In this document: piece by piece, positions 20,493 to 30,916 of the stretch | Layout: every line of letters starts with the position of its first letter | Position numbering within the stretch: the first letter of the stretch is position 1 | NCBI GenBank assembly: GCA_021815805.1 | Contig: JAKAZQ010000004.1 | Span: 62,001 to 126,000 of the forward strand | DNA from: Pseudomonadota bacterium | GTDB taxonomy: Bacteria > Pseudomonadota > Gammaproteobacteria > Burkholderiales > Burkholderiaceae_C | Length of the DNA stretch: 64,000 bases | Direction: 5' to 3' | Made by a program: the position numbers and the translations under genes | Notes under the pieces: model-generated | Database searches by the model: none | What the model saw: only the letters and a program-made list of their open reading frames with translations | Told to the model about the DNA's origin: nothing

Positions 20493-20609
20493 ATGGCGCG
20501 CATGGCGCGCAGGCCTGCATTTTCGCCCGGCTTCGGCGCAGGGATTATGCTTGCGGGCTGCGCGGGCCTCGCCAAGCTGCCCGCGGCACCGCGGGCGCCC
20601 GCCCGCTGA
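20493..20609 (+). CDS. Possible small lipoprotein (38 residues)
   Basis: A short frame reading MARMARRPAFSPG, then FGAGIMLAGC and a short Ala/Pro tail. The basic start, short hydrophobic stretch and LAGC lipobox resemble a miniature (entericidin-like) lipoprotein. It abuts the CtaG-like gene, whose possible TTG start is the next base. No clear ribosome site is seen, and GC-rich DNA makes such frames by chance, so this is tentative. Confidence 0.25.
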   Translation: MARMARRPAFSPGFGAGIMLAGCAGLAKLPAAPRAPAR

Positions 20610-20618
20610 TTGCTGCGC

Positions 20619-21482
20619 ATGTTCCTGAACTGGTTGCTCCCGTGGTATCCGTCCTGGCCCATGGCGCTGTTCCTGGCGCTGGGCGCCGGGCTCTACCTGC
20701 GCGGCTCGCGGCGACGCCGCACCCCGGTGTGGCGCCAGGCGCTGTTCTGGGTCGGCTGGGTTTCGCTGTGGCAGGCCCTGCAGACGCAGTGGGACTATTT
20801 CGCGGAGCACCAGTTCTTCGTGCACATGCTGCAGCAGACCGTGCTGCATGACCTCGGGCCGATGCTGGTCATCGCCGCGTGGCCGGGCCCGACCTGGCGC
20901 GCCGGACTGCCGGCGCGCTGGCGACGGCGCTGGCTGGTGCCGATGCGGCGCCTGCCTCCCGTGCGCTGGAGCGCCGCGCTGCTGCTCAACCCGTGGATCG
21001 CGGTCGTCATCTTCTCGGGCCTGGTCGTGTTCTGGCTGGTGCCCAAGGTGCATGTCGGGGTGATGCTCAACACCGATCTGTACCAGTTCATGAACTGGAC
21101 CATGGTGTTCGACGGCCTGCTGTTCTGGTGGCTGGTGCTCGATCCGCGCGCGAGCCCGCCGGCGCACCTGCGCCCCGGCCTGCGCATCTTCCTGCCGGTG
21201 GTCGGCATGCTGCCGCAGATGCTGCTGGGCGCCGTGCTGGCACTGAACAGCACCGACTGGTACCCCATCTACACGCTGTGCGGGCGCGCCATCTCGGGGC
21301 TGAGCGCGCTGTCCGACCAGCATATCGGCGGCCTGATCCTGTGGATGCCCGCGTCGGCCATCAATGTCGTGGCCTCGATCGTGGCCATGCGCCGCTGGAT
21401 GCACCTGTCGGAACGTCGCGCCGCGGCCACGGCGCGGCGCGCCGACGCAGCGGCGTCGGCGCTGGCCGCGGGCCGCGCCTGA
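20619..21482 (+). CDS. CtaG-like (caa3-type) membrane protein
   Basis: 287 residues with about seven hydrophobic membrane-spanning segments and conserved His/Trp positions (FFVHMLQQTVLHDLGPML, WIAVVIFSGLVVFWLVP, QFMNWTMVFDGLLFWW, SALSDQHIGGLILWMPAS). This is the caa3_CtaG family, associated with cytochrome c oxidase assembly in some bacteria and unrelated in sequence to the Cox11-type CtaG. No oxidase genes are in view, so the role is not confirmed. ATG at 20619 or TTG at 20610 could be the start; neither has a good ribosome site. It converges on clpB. Confidence 0.8.
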   Translation: MFLNWLLPWYPSWPMALFLALGAGLYLRGSRRRRTPVWRQALFWVGWVSLWQALQTQWDYFAEHQFFVHMLQQTVLHDLGPMLVIAAWPGPTWRAGLPARWRRRWLVPMRRLPPVRWSAALLLNPWIAVVIFSGLVVFWLVPKVHVGVMLNTDLYQFMNWTMVFDGLLFWWLVLDPRASPPAHLRPGLRIFLPVVGMLPQMLLGAVLALNSTDWYPIYTLCGRAISGLSALSDQHIGGLILWMPASAINVVASIVAMRRWMHLSERRAAATARRADAAASALAAGRA

Positions 21483-21557
21483 GCGGCATCACGGCGCCCG
21501 GGTCGTCGAGCGCCCGGCGCCGCACGCGGGCTGCGCACCACGATGCCGCGCGGCGGC

Positions 21558-24155
<2,598 letters not shown>

Positions 24156-24180
24156 GGAACTCTCCGTGGGTACACGCTGA

Positions 24181-24208
24181 ACATGCGGAACGCCAGAGCA
24201 TTTTCAAG
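24181..24208 (-). promoter_or_regulatory. Sigma-32 (heat-shock) promoter of clpB
   Basis: On the minus strand, CTTGAAA (24208-24202), a 13-base spacer and CCGCATGT (24188-24181) match the RpoH consensus CTTGAAA / CCCCATnT with a single mismatch. It lies 26 bases before the clpB start, where such a promoter is expected. Confidence 0.8.
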
Positions 24209-24391
24209 GCCTTGCGGGCAACTCATGTTGATCTGGATACAGCACCTTCGAGGGCCGTCGGTGGCATGATGTGCCGGTCGGGCGCAGGTCTTCGGATGCA
24301 CAGGGCCGGCGCCCGGGTTTAAGCTAGGACAAGCGGCCGCGCCCACGGCGCGCAGGCCATCCATCCAAATCAGACAGCGGGAGAAGCCATC

Positions 24392-24730
24392 ATGGCCAAG
24401 ATCGCGAGCAACGCCGAAGCCGCAGCGGAAGGCGCACGCACCACCAGCAAGCTGGTCACCGACCTGCGCGAAGTCGCGTCCGACGCCGAGGAATTGCTCA
24501 ACCTGACGGCCAGCCAGGCCGGCGAGCGCATCGCCGACGTGCGCGCGCGCCTCGGCGAGAGCCTGGCCGATCTCAGGGGACAACTCCGGGATCTGGAGGC
24601 CGACATGGTCGAGCGCGGCAAGCAGGTCGCGCGGGTCACCGACGACTACGTGCACGACAACCCCTGGAAGTCCGTTGGCATCGGCGCCGGCGTGGCCTTC
24701 CTGCTCGGCCTGCTGGTCGGCCGGCGCTGA
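24392..24730 (+). CDS. DUF883 (ElaB/YqjD-type) inner-membrane protein
   Basis: 112 residues: an amphipathic helical N-terminal part rich in Ala/Glu/Arg, ending in a single C-terminal transmembrane helix (SVGIGAGVAFLLGLLVGRR). This is the YqjD/ElaB layout, whose E. coli members anchor to the inner membrane and bind stationary-phase ribosomes. GGGAGAA precedes the ATG. It is first in a three-gene operon with YqjE-like and YqjK-like genes, the same order as the E. coli yqjD-yqjE-yqjK group. Role here is inferred from family. Confidence 0.88.
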   Translation: MAKIASNAEAAAEGARTTSKLVTDLREVASDAEELLNLTASQAGERIADVRARLGESLADLRGQLRDLEADMVERGKQVARVTDDYVHDNPWKSVGIGAGVAFLLGLLVGRR

Positions 24731-24744
24731 CGCGTCGAGGCCAC

Positions 24745-25128
24745 GTGAACGATCCACTGGGCGCCAGCGGCGGCCTGCGCCGCCGCCTCGACCTGCTGCT
24801 GCAGAGCGCACACACGCGGCTGCAATTGCTGGGTGTCGAACTGCAGCAGGAAAAACTGCGCCTGGCGCGCCTGCTGTTGGGCATCGTGCTGGCCGCGCTG
24901 CTGCTCGGCTTCGCGCTGGTGTTCGGGCTGATCTGGCTGACGGTCGCGCTGTGGGATACCCACCGCGAACTCGGTCTCGCTGTGGCCACGCTGGTCGCGC
25001 TGCTGCTCGGCCTCGGCGCAGCCGGGGTCGCGGCAAGCGCCTGGGCCGACGGTAGTCAGCTGTTCGCCGCCAGCCTGGCCGAGCTCGAACGCGACCGGCG
25101 TGCGCTGGAGCAAGATCGTGCGCCCTGA
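24745..25128 (+). CDS. YqjE-like membrane protein (phage holin superfamily III fold)
   Basis: 127 residues with a GTG start (GAGG upstream). Two adjacent transmembrane helices (LARLLLGIVLAALLLGFALVF and LAVATLVALLLGLGAAGVAA) are flanked by helical, charged ends (RRRLDLLLQSAHTRLQLLGVELQ). It starts 14 bases after the DUF883 gene. The holin name is a family label only; there is no phage context. Function unknown, probably envelope-associated. Confidence 0.8.
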   Translation: MNDPLGASGGLRRRLDLLLQSAHTRLQLLGVELQQEKLRLARLLLGIVLAALLLGFALVFGLIWLTVALWDTHRELGLAVATLVALLLGLGAAGVAASAWADGSQLFAASLAELERDRRALEQDRAP

Positions 25129-25450
25129 GCAGGTGCAACTGCTGCTGCGCAAGCAACGCCTGCAATGGCGCATTGCCGAGCAGCGCAGCGCCTGCGTGTC
25201 GCTGCTGCGCGAGGTGGAAGGCGCCGCCGCCATCGTCGAGCGTGCCCGCTCTCTGGGCGCGCGCCTGCGCGGGCTGTGCCGCGCGCATGCAGCCGAACTC
25301 GCGGTGCTCGGCGCCACGCTGCTGGTCTGGCGCCCGCGGCGCGCGTTGCGCTGGCTGCGCCGCGCCTGGTGGCTGTGGCGCGTCGTGCGCCTTCAGCAGG
25401 GGCGCCTGGGCGCCCTGCTGCAACTGCTTTCGCGCCTGGCCGGCAGCTGA
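25118..25450 (+). CDS. YqjK-like protein
   Basis: About 110 residues, rich in Arg/Leu/Ala, with LLRKQRLQWRIAEQRSAC near the start and a hydrophobic stretch (ELAVLGATLLVWRPRRALRWL). The position, third after the DUF883 and YqjE-like genes, matches the E. coli yqjD-E-K layout. A GTG at 25118 has GGAG seven bases upstream and overlaps the previous gene by 11 bases; a GTG at 25100 is an alternative without a ribosome site. Function unknown. Confidence 0.65.
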   Translation: MRPEQVQLLLRKQRLQWRIAEQRSACVSLLREVEGAAAIVERARSLGARLRGLCRAHAAELAVLGATLLVWRPRRALRWLRRAWWLWRVVRLQQGRLGALLQLLSRLAGS

Positions 25451-25462
25451 GCCAGCCGCGGC

Positions 25463-25957
25463 TCAGGCGCCGTCGTGCGCGCTGTTGTCCGACGCCACGC
25501 CCCAGCGCGCCAGCGCGCGGTCGTCGGATTCGCGGGCATCGACCCATTGCGCGCCCGCCGGGGTCGACTCCTTCTTCCACAACGGGGCCTGGGTCTTCAG
25601 GTAGTCCATCAGGAAGGCACAGGCTTCGAAGGCGTCATGGCGGTGGCTGGTGGCCACCGCCACCAGCACGATCGGATCGCCCGGCTGCAGGCGTCCGATG
25701 CGGTGCACGACCACCGCGGCCTGCAGCGGCCAGCGCGCGCGCGCCTGCTCGACCATGCGCTCGATGCTGGCCTGGGTCATCTCGGGATAGTGCTCGAGTT
25801 CCAGCGCCTGCACCGGCCGCCCGTCGCAACCCGGGGCGTGATCGCGGCAGATACCCTCGAAGACCACCAGCGCGCCGATGTCCACCCGGCCGGCGCGCAG
25901 GCGCCGGCTTTCCTCGGCGGCATCGAAGGCCGCGTGCTGAATACGTACCTGGAACAT
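25463..25957 (-). CDS. moaE: Molybdopterin synthase catalytic subunit MoaE
   Basis: 164 residues forming the large subunit of molybdopterin synthase, which inserts two sulfurs from MoaD thiocarboxylate into cyclic pyranopterin monophosphate. The signature stretches LVVFEGICRDHA, LELEHYPEM, VVVHRIGRLQPGD, VATSHRHDAFEACAFLMDYLK and the catalytic APLWKKE are intact. The ATG at 25957 has AGGA upstream. An upstream start at 25993 would overlap moaD but lacks a ribosome site. It lies in the moeA-moaD-moaE run and converges on the YqjK-like gene. Confidence 0.95.
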   Translation of the reverse strand: MFQVRIQHAAFDAAEESRRLRAGRVDIGALVVFEGICRDHAPGCDGRPVQALELEHYPEMTQASIERMVEQARARWPLQAAVVVHRIGRLQPGDPIVLVAVATSHRHDAFEACAFLMDYLKTQAPLWKKESTPAGAQWVDARESDDRALARWGVASDNSAHDGA

Positions 25958-25985
25958 GGTTCGTCGATCCTGCGGCGCGTCGCCG

Positions 25986-26243
25986 TCAGCCACCCGTGAC
26001 AGGGGGAAAGAACGCGAGCTCGCGCCCGGGTTGCAGCGGCGCGTCGGCCGCCACCATCACATGGTCGCAGGCCACGCGCAGCACGCGCGTGGCGCCGAGC
26101 GCCGCGGCGTGTCGTTCGCTGCGCGCGGCCAGCCAGGCGCGCGCATCGGCCAGCGTGCGCACGCTGTCCGGCAGATCCACGGTCTCGCTGGCGCAGCCGA
26201 CGGCTTCGCGCACGCTGGCGAAGTAGCGAATGGTTGTTTGCAT
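25986..26243 (-). CDS. moaD: Molybdopterin synthase sulfur carrier MoaD
   Basis: 85 residues, ubiquitin-like fold, starting MQTTIRYFASVREAVG and ending FPPVTGG. The C-terminal Gly-Gly is adenylated and converted to a thiocarboxylate before sulfur transfer within the MoaD-MoaE complex. It lies directly upstream of moaE on the same strand, 18 bases after moeA. Confidence 0.95.
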   Translation of the reverse strand: MQTTIRYFASVREAVGCASETVDLPDSVRTLADARAWLAARSERHAAALGATRVLRVACDHVMVAADAPLQPGRELAFFPPVTGG

Positions 26244-26261
26244 CGTGCAGCCTCCCCCGGT

Positions 26262-27491
26262 TCAGCCGAGCAGGCTCGAGAACGGAACAAAGCGCACCGC
26301 ATCGCCGGCGGCGAAACCCTGCCCGGCCGGATTGTCCACCAGGCCGTCGGCCCACACGGTGGAACTCAGCACGGCCGAGTTCTGCTGCGCGTACAGTTCC
26401 ACGCGGCCCTGTGCATCGAGCCGCGCGCGCAGGAACTCGCGGCGGCGGTCGGGGCGTGGCCAGTCGCTGGCACTGGGCAGCAGCAGCGACGGCGCCGCAA
26501 GCTCGGCGGCGCCCTGCAGCGCCAGTACGAACGGGCGTACGAACACCGCGAAGGTTACGAAACTCGACACCGGATTGCCGGGCAGGCCGATGAAATGCGC
26601 AGCGCCGCCATCGACGCGCCGAAGCTCGCCGAAGGCCAGCGGCTTGCCCGGCTTCATGGCGATGCGCCAGTGCGTCAGGCGGCCCTGCGCCTGCACGGCC
26701 GGACGCACGTGATCCTCGCCCCCCACCGACATGCCGCCGGAGCTGAGCACCAGGTCATGGTCCCGCGCGGCTGCCGCCAGCGCATCGCGCGTGGCCTGCA
26801 GCGTGTCGGCGACCTGTCCCAGGTCGCTGACCCGGCAACCGAGCGCCTCGAGCATGGCGCGCAGCATGAAGCGATTGCTGTTGTACACACCGCCGGGCCG
26901 CAGGGCCTGCCCGGGCATCGCCAGTTCGTCGCCGGTGCAAAGCAGCGCCACTCGGGGTCGCGGAGCCACCTGCAACTCGGCCACGCCGACCGAAGCGGCC
27001 TGGCCCAGATCCTGGGGACGCAGCCGATGTCCGCGCCGCAGCACCACGCTGCCGCTGCGCACGTCGAAGCCGCGCCGGCGCACCCACTCGCCCGGCTGCG
27101 GCACATGGTCGACCAGCACATGGTCGTCGCCACCGCGACACTGCTCCTGCATCACCACCGCATCGGCGCCGTCGGGAATCGGCGCGCCGGTGAAAATGCG
27201 CGCCGCCTCGCCGGCAGCCAGCGCGCGGCCGACCTGACCCGCGGCAATGCGCTGGGTCAGCGCCAGGCGCGCGCCCGGCTCGCGCACGTCGGCGCTGCGC
27301 ACCGCATACCCGTCCATCTGGCTGTTGTCCATGCCGGGGACGTCGATCGGGCTGAGCACGTCGCACGCCAGCACGCGACCCAGCGCCTGCTCGGTGGGCA
27401 CGCGCTGCGCCGGGCCGAGCGCAGTTGCCTGCTCGAGCAGGCGCGCCAGCGCGGGTTCGACATCGAGAACATCGGAATCGGCTTGGGACAT
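26262..27491 (-). CDS. moeA: Molybdopterin molybdenumtransferase MoeA
   Basis: 409 residues. MoeA inserts molybdate into adenylylated molybdopterin. Recognisable blocks are LSPIDVPGMDNSQMDGYAV near the N-terminus, IFTGAPIPDGADAVVMQE, LCTGDELAMPGQ, SGGMSVGGEDHV and GLPGNPVSSFVTF. The start at 27491 (MSQADSDVLDVEPALARL) fits the family length. It lies between mobB and moaD, all on one strand, so the cofactor genes are probably co-transcribed. Confidence 0.96.
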   Translation of the reverse strand: MSQADSDVLDVEPALARLLEQATALGPAQRVPTEQALGRVLACDVLSPIDVPGMDNSQMDGYAVRSADVREPGARLALTQRIAAGQVGRALAAGEAARIFTGAPIPDGADAVVMQEQCRGGDDHVLVDHVPQPGEWVRRRGFDVRSGSVVLRRGHRLRPQDLGQAASVGVAELQVAPRPRVALLCTGDELAMPGQALRPGGVYNSNRFMLRAMLEALGCRVSDLGQVADTLQATRDALAAAARDHDLVLSSGGMSVGGEDHVRPAVQAQGRLTHWRIAMKPGKPLAFGELRRVDGGAAHFIGLPGNPVSSFVTFAVFVRPFVLALQGAAELAAPSLLLPSASDWPRPDRRREFLRARLDAQGRVELYAQQNSAVLSSTVWADGLVDNPAGQGFAAGDAVRFVPFSSLLG

Positions 27492-27566
27492 CGTCGGATC
27501 GTGGGCCTCGCAGGAATGCGGCGCCGACCGCGCCGCGACACGCCGATGATACGAAGCCCCGGCGGA

Positions 27567-28100
27567 TCAGTGCGCCGGCGCGCGCGAGTCTCGACCGACG
27601 ACGAACTGGGCTCGGCGTTCGAGCAGCCAGTCGGCGATGCCCGGCGCATCCTGCAGATCCAGTCGCGGGCGCGCCACGCCCGCCGGCAGCGGGCCGTCGC
27701 TGGCCACCGCCAGCACGCGCGCGTCGTCGGGGCGACTCAGCGGCTTGCCGGTGGCCGCGCGCCAGACCTCGACCTTGGCCATCTCGGCGTGCCGGAATCC
27801 CTCGACGAACACCCAATCCACCGCATCCAGGCGCCGCAGCAGTTCCGGCAGTTCGTACTCCCGCGGCTCGCGCGTCTCGCGCTGCAGCGCCAGCAGGTGG
27901 GGCGACGCCACCAGCACCTCGCAGGCCCCGGCCTTGCGGTGGCGCCACGAGTCCTTGCCCTCGCGGTCGAGCTCGAAGCCGTGATGCGCATGCTTGATCA
28001 CCGACACCCGCAACCCGCGCGCCGCGTACTCGCGCAGCAGGGCTTCGATCAGCGTGGTCTTGCCGCTGCCGGAGAAACCGACGAAACCGACGACGAACAT
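27567..28100 (-). CDS. mobB: Molybdopterin-guanine dinucleotide biosynthesis adapter MobB
   Basis: 177 residues, GTP-binding P-loop protein. It begins MFVVGFVGFSGSGKTTL (Walker A residues 8-15), followed by SVIKHAHHGFELDREGKDSWRHRKAG, the family's conserved lysine/histidine-rich block, and VDWVFVEGFRH. MobB aids MobA in converting molybdopterin to the guanine dinucleotide form. The ATG at 28100 is 12 bases after the thrC stop; longer frames run into thrC and are shadows. Confidence 0.93.
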   Translation of the reverse strand: MFVVGFVGFSGSGKTTLIEALLREYAARGLRVSVIKHAHHGFELDREGKDSWRHRKAGACEVLVASPHLLALQRETREPREYELPELLRRLDAVDWVFVEGFRHAEMAKVEVWRAATGKPLSRPDDARVLAVASDGPLPAGVARPRLDLQDAPGIADWLLERRAQFVVGRDSRAPAH

Positions 28101-28111
28101 CGCTGCGGGCC

Positions 28112-29518
28112 TCAGCAATGCTCGGCGATGTAGGTCTTGAGCGCCTCGACGTCGGGCTTCATGACCACGAAGCGTTGCGGCTTGCGCTCGATGTCGTGGG
28201 CCGCCCGCGGGCGCTCGGGGGAGCGTCCGATGGCCTCCTGGATGGTGGCCTCGAACTTCGCCGGCAGCGCCGTCTCGACCACCAGCATCGGTACGCCCGG
28301 CTCGAGGTGGCGCCGCGCCACGGCGACGCCGTCGGCCGTGTGCGGGTCGATGATCACGCCGCTGCCCTGCCAGGTCTCGCGGATGGTGCGCAGGCGCGTG
28401 GCGTGGTCGCTGCTGCCGGAGACCATGCCCTCGCGCATGCGCGCGAACGCCGGGTCGGCCGACAGGTCGAAAAAGCCGCGCTGCGCCAGCTCGTCCTCGA
28501 ACAGCGCGCGCGTGCGCGCCGCGTCGCGCCCGAGCATGTCGAACACATAGCGCTCGAAATTCGAGGCCTTCGAGATGTCCATCGACGGGCTCGACGTGTG
28601 ATGGGTCTGCGCCGTCGCGCGCGGCCGGTACACACCGCTGCGCAGGAATTCGTCCAGCACGTCGTTCTCGTTGGTCGCCAGCACCAGGCGCCGCAGCGGC
28701 AGCCCCATGCCGCGTGCCAGGTGGGCGGCGAGGATGTTGCCGAAGTTGCCCGACGGCACCGTCACGTCCAGCGGCTCGCCGACGTCGCGCACGCTGCGCA
28801 GGTAGCCGGCGAAGTAGTACACCACCTGCGCAGCGACACGCGCCCAGTTGATGGAATTGATGGTGCCGATGCGCCAGCGCCGCTTGAACGCCAGGTCGGC
28901 CGACACCGCCTTGACCATGTCCTGGCACGTGTCGAACACGTCCTGCACCGCGATGTTGTGGATGTTCGGCTCGTCGAGGCTGTACATCTGCGCCGTCTGG
29001 AACGGACTCATGCGTCCGAACGGCGACAGCATGAACACGCGGATGCCGCGGCGTCCGCGCATCGCGTATTCGGCGGCGCTGCCGGTGTCGCCCGAGGTCG
29101 CCCCGAGAATGTTCAACTCGGCGTCGCCGGCCGCCAGCGCGTGCTCGAACAGCCGCCCGAGCAGTTGCATGGCCATGTCCTTGAAGGCCAGCGTCGGGCC
29201 CTGCGACACGCCGAGCAGGCCGATGCGATCGTCCAGACGCTGCAGGCGGATGATCGCGTCGCTGCCGAAGGCCTGCGCGGTGTAGGTCTGGCGCAGCAGC
29301 GCGCGCAGCACTTCGGCCGGCATCGGCTCGACGAAGGGCAGCAGCACCTCGAAGGCCAGGTCGGCGTAGTCCATCGACTGCATGCGCCGCAATTGCACCG
29401 GCGTCCACTGCGGATAGCTGGCGGGGAGGTACAGCCCGCCGTCGGGCGCCAGGCCTTCGAGCAGGATCTCGGCGAACGACAGCCGCGGCGCCGCGCCGCG
29501 CGTGCTCTGGTACTGCAT
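28112..29518 (-). CDS. thrC: Threonine synthase
   Basis: 468 residues, a pyridoxal-phosphate enzyme that converts O-phosphohomoserine to threonine, the last step of the pathway. It begins MQYQSTRGAAPRLSFAEILLEGLAPDGGLY. The PLP lysine is in GPTLAFKDMAMQ (Lys113), and the phosphate cup lies in the downstream GATSGDTGSAAEYA region. The ATG at 29518 shares its first base with the TGA stop of hom (TGATG), so translation is coupled. Confidence 0.97.
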   Translation of the reverse strand: MQYQSTRGAAPRLSFAEILLEGLAPDGGLYLPASYPQWTPVQLRRMQSMDYADLAFEVLLPFVEPMPAEVLRALLRQTYTAQAFGSDAIIRLQRLDDRIGLLGVSQGPTLAFKDMAMQLLGRLFEHALAAGDAELNILGATSGDTGSAAEYAMRGRRGIRVFMLSPFGRMSPFQTAQMYSLDEPNIHNIAVQDVFDTCQDMVKAVSADLAFKRRWRIGTINSINWARVAAQVVYYFAGYLRSVRDVGEPLDVTVPSGNFGNILAAHLARGMGLPLRRLVLATNENDVLDEFLRSGVYRPRATAQTHHTSSPSMDISKASNFERYVFDMLGRDAARTRALFEDELAQRGFFDLSADPAFARMREGMVSGSSDHATRLRTIRETWQGSGVIIDPHTADGVAVARRHLEPGVPMLVVETALPAKFEATIQEAIGRSPERPRAAHDIERKPQRFVVMKPDVEALKTYIAEHC

Positions 29519-30828
29519 CAACGCAACTCCTCCTTGCGCAGTCTCACCACCGGCGCGAGCACGGTATCGAGCCCCTGGATGCGCGCCAGCGCCTCGTCCA
29601 TGCGCTGCTCCAGGGTCTCGTGGGTGAGCAAGATGACATCGGTATGTTCGTCGTGGTCTGCCGACGGACGCTGCAGCAGCGCATCGATGGACATGCCGCA
29701 GTCCGCCAGGATGCGCGTGATCTCGGCCAGCACGCCCACCTCGTCGCGCACGCGGATGCGCAGGTAGTACGACGTGCGCACCAGCGGCATGTCGAGAATC
29801 GGCGTATCCGCCAGCGCGCCCGGCTGGAACGCCAGGTGCGGCACGCGATGGCCCGGATCGGCGGTATGCAGGCGCGTGATGTCGACGAGGTCGGCGATCA
29901 CGCTCGAGGCGGTCGGCTCCGAGCCCGCGCCCTTGCCGTAGAACAGCGCCGGACCTACGGCGTCGCCCTGCACCACCACCGCGTTCATCGCGCCCTCGAC
30001 GTTGGCCACCAGACGCGTGGCCGGGATCAGCGTGGGATGCACGCGCAACTCGATGCCCTGCTCGCTGCGCCGCGTCATCGCGAGCAGCTTGATGCGGTAG
30101 CCGAGTTGCTCGGCATAGCGGATGTCCGCGGTGTCGAGGTCGCGAATGCCCTGCACATGAGCGCGCGCGAACTGCACCGGCACGCCGAAGGCGATCGCGC
30201 ACAGCAGGGTGATCTTGTGCGCGGCGTCGACGCCGTCGATGTCGAAGCCCGGATCGGCCTCGGCATAGCCGAGGCGCTGTGCCTCGGCCAGCGCGGTGGC
30301 GAAATCCACGCCACGGTCGCGCATCGACGACAGGATGAAGTTGGTGGTGCCGTTGATGATGCCGGCCACCCACTCGATGCGGTTCGCCGCCAGGCCCTCG
30401 CGCAGCGCCTTGATGATCGGGATGCCGCCGGCGACGGCGGCCTCGAAGGCCACCATCACCCCGCTCGCCTGCGCGGCGGCGAAGATCTCGTTGCCATGCA
30501 GCGCGAGCAGGGCCTTGTTGGCCGTCACCACATGCTTGCCGGCCTGGATGGCGGCCAGCACGAGTTCGCGCGCCGGCTCGATGCCGCCCATCAACTCGGC
30601 CACGATGTCCACGTCGTCGCGCGTGGCGAGGCCGCGGAAGTCGTCGGTCAGCGCGAGGTCGTCGCCGATCGAGCGCCGCGCCTTCTGCGCGTTGCGCGCG
30701 GCCACGGCCACGACCTCGATGCCGCGACCGGCGCGGCGGCAGAGTTCATCCTGGTTGCGCCGCAGGACGCGGACCACGCCCGACGCCACGGTTCCGGCGC
30801 CGAGCAGTGCGATTCGCATAGGTTTCAT
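29518..30828 (-). CDS. hom: Homoserine dehydrogenase
   Basis: 436 residues reducing aspartate semialdehyde to homoserine. Nucleotide-binding motif LGAGTVASGVVRVL at the N-terminus; central catalytic domain with VAGGIPIIKALREGLAANR, NGTTNFIL and DVDGVDAAHK-type motif (FDIDGVDAAHKI); C-terminal ACT domain (about 355-430; TSYYLRIRVRDEVGVLAEI) for feedback control by threonine. It is a monofunctional enzyme without a kinase domain. Two ATG codons (30828, 30819) are possible. It lies in the alaA-hom-thrC order typical of betaproteobacteria. Confidence 0.97.
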   Translation of the reverse strand: MKPMRIALLGAGTVASGVVRVLRRNQDELCRRAGRGIEVVAVAARNAQKARRSIGDDLALTDDFRGLATRDDVDIVAELMGGIEPARELVLAAIQAGKHVVTANKALLALHGNEIFAAAQASGVMVAFEAAVAGGIPIIKALREGLAANRIEWVAGIINGTTNFILSSMRDRGVDFATALAEAQRLGYAEADPGFDIDGVDAAHKITLLCAIAFGVPVQFARAHVQGIRDLDTADIRYAEQLGYRIKLLAMTRRSEQGIELRVHPTLIPATRLVANVEGAMNAVVVQGDAVGPALFYGKGAGSEPTASSVIADLVDITRLHTADPGHRVPHLAFQPGALADTPILDMPLVRTSYYLRIRVRDEVGVLAEITRILADCGMSIDALLQRPSADHDEHTDVILLTHETLEQRMDEALARIQGLDTVLAPVVRLRKEELR

Positions 30829-30916
30829 GTGGGATTCACGGGTGGCTCATGCAGAAGACCATCGAAGGTCCGTGCGCGCACGGCTGCGCGCTCGGTACAC
30901 CTGTTGCGGCGGCGGC

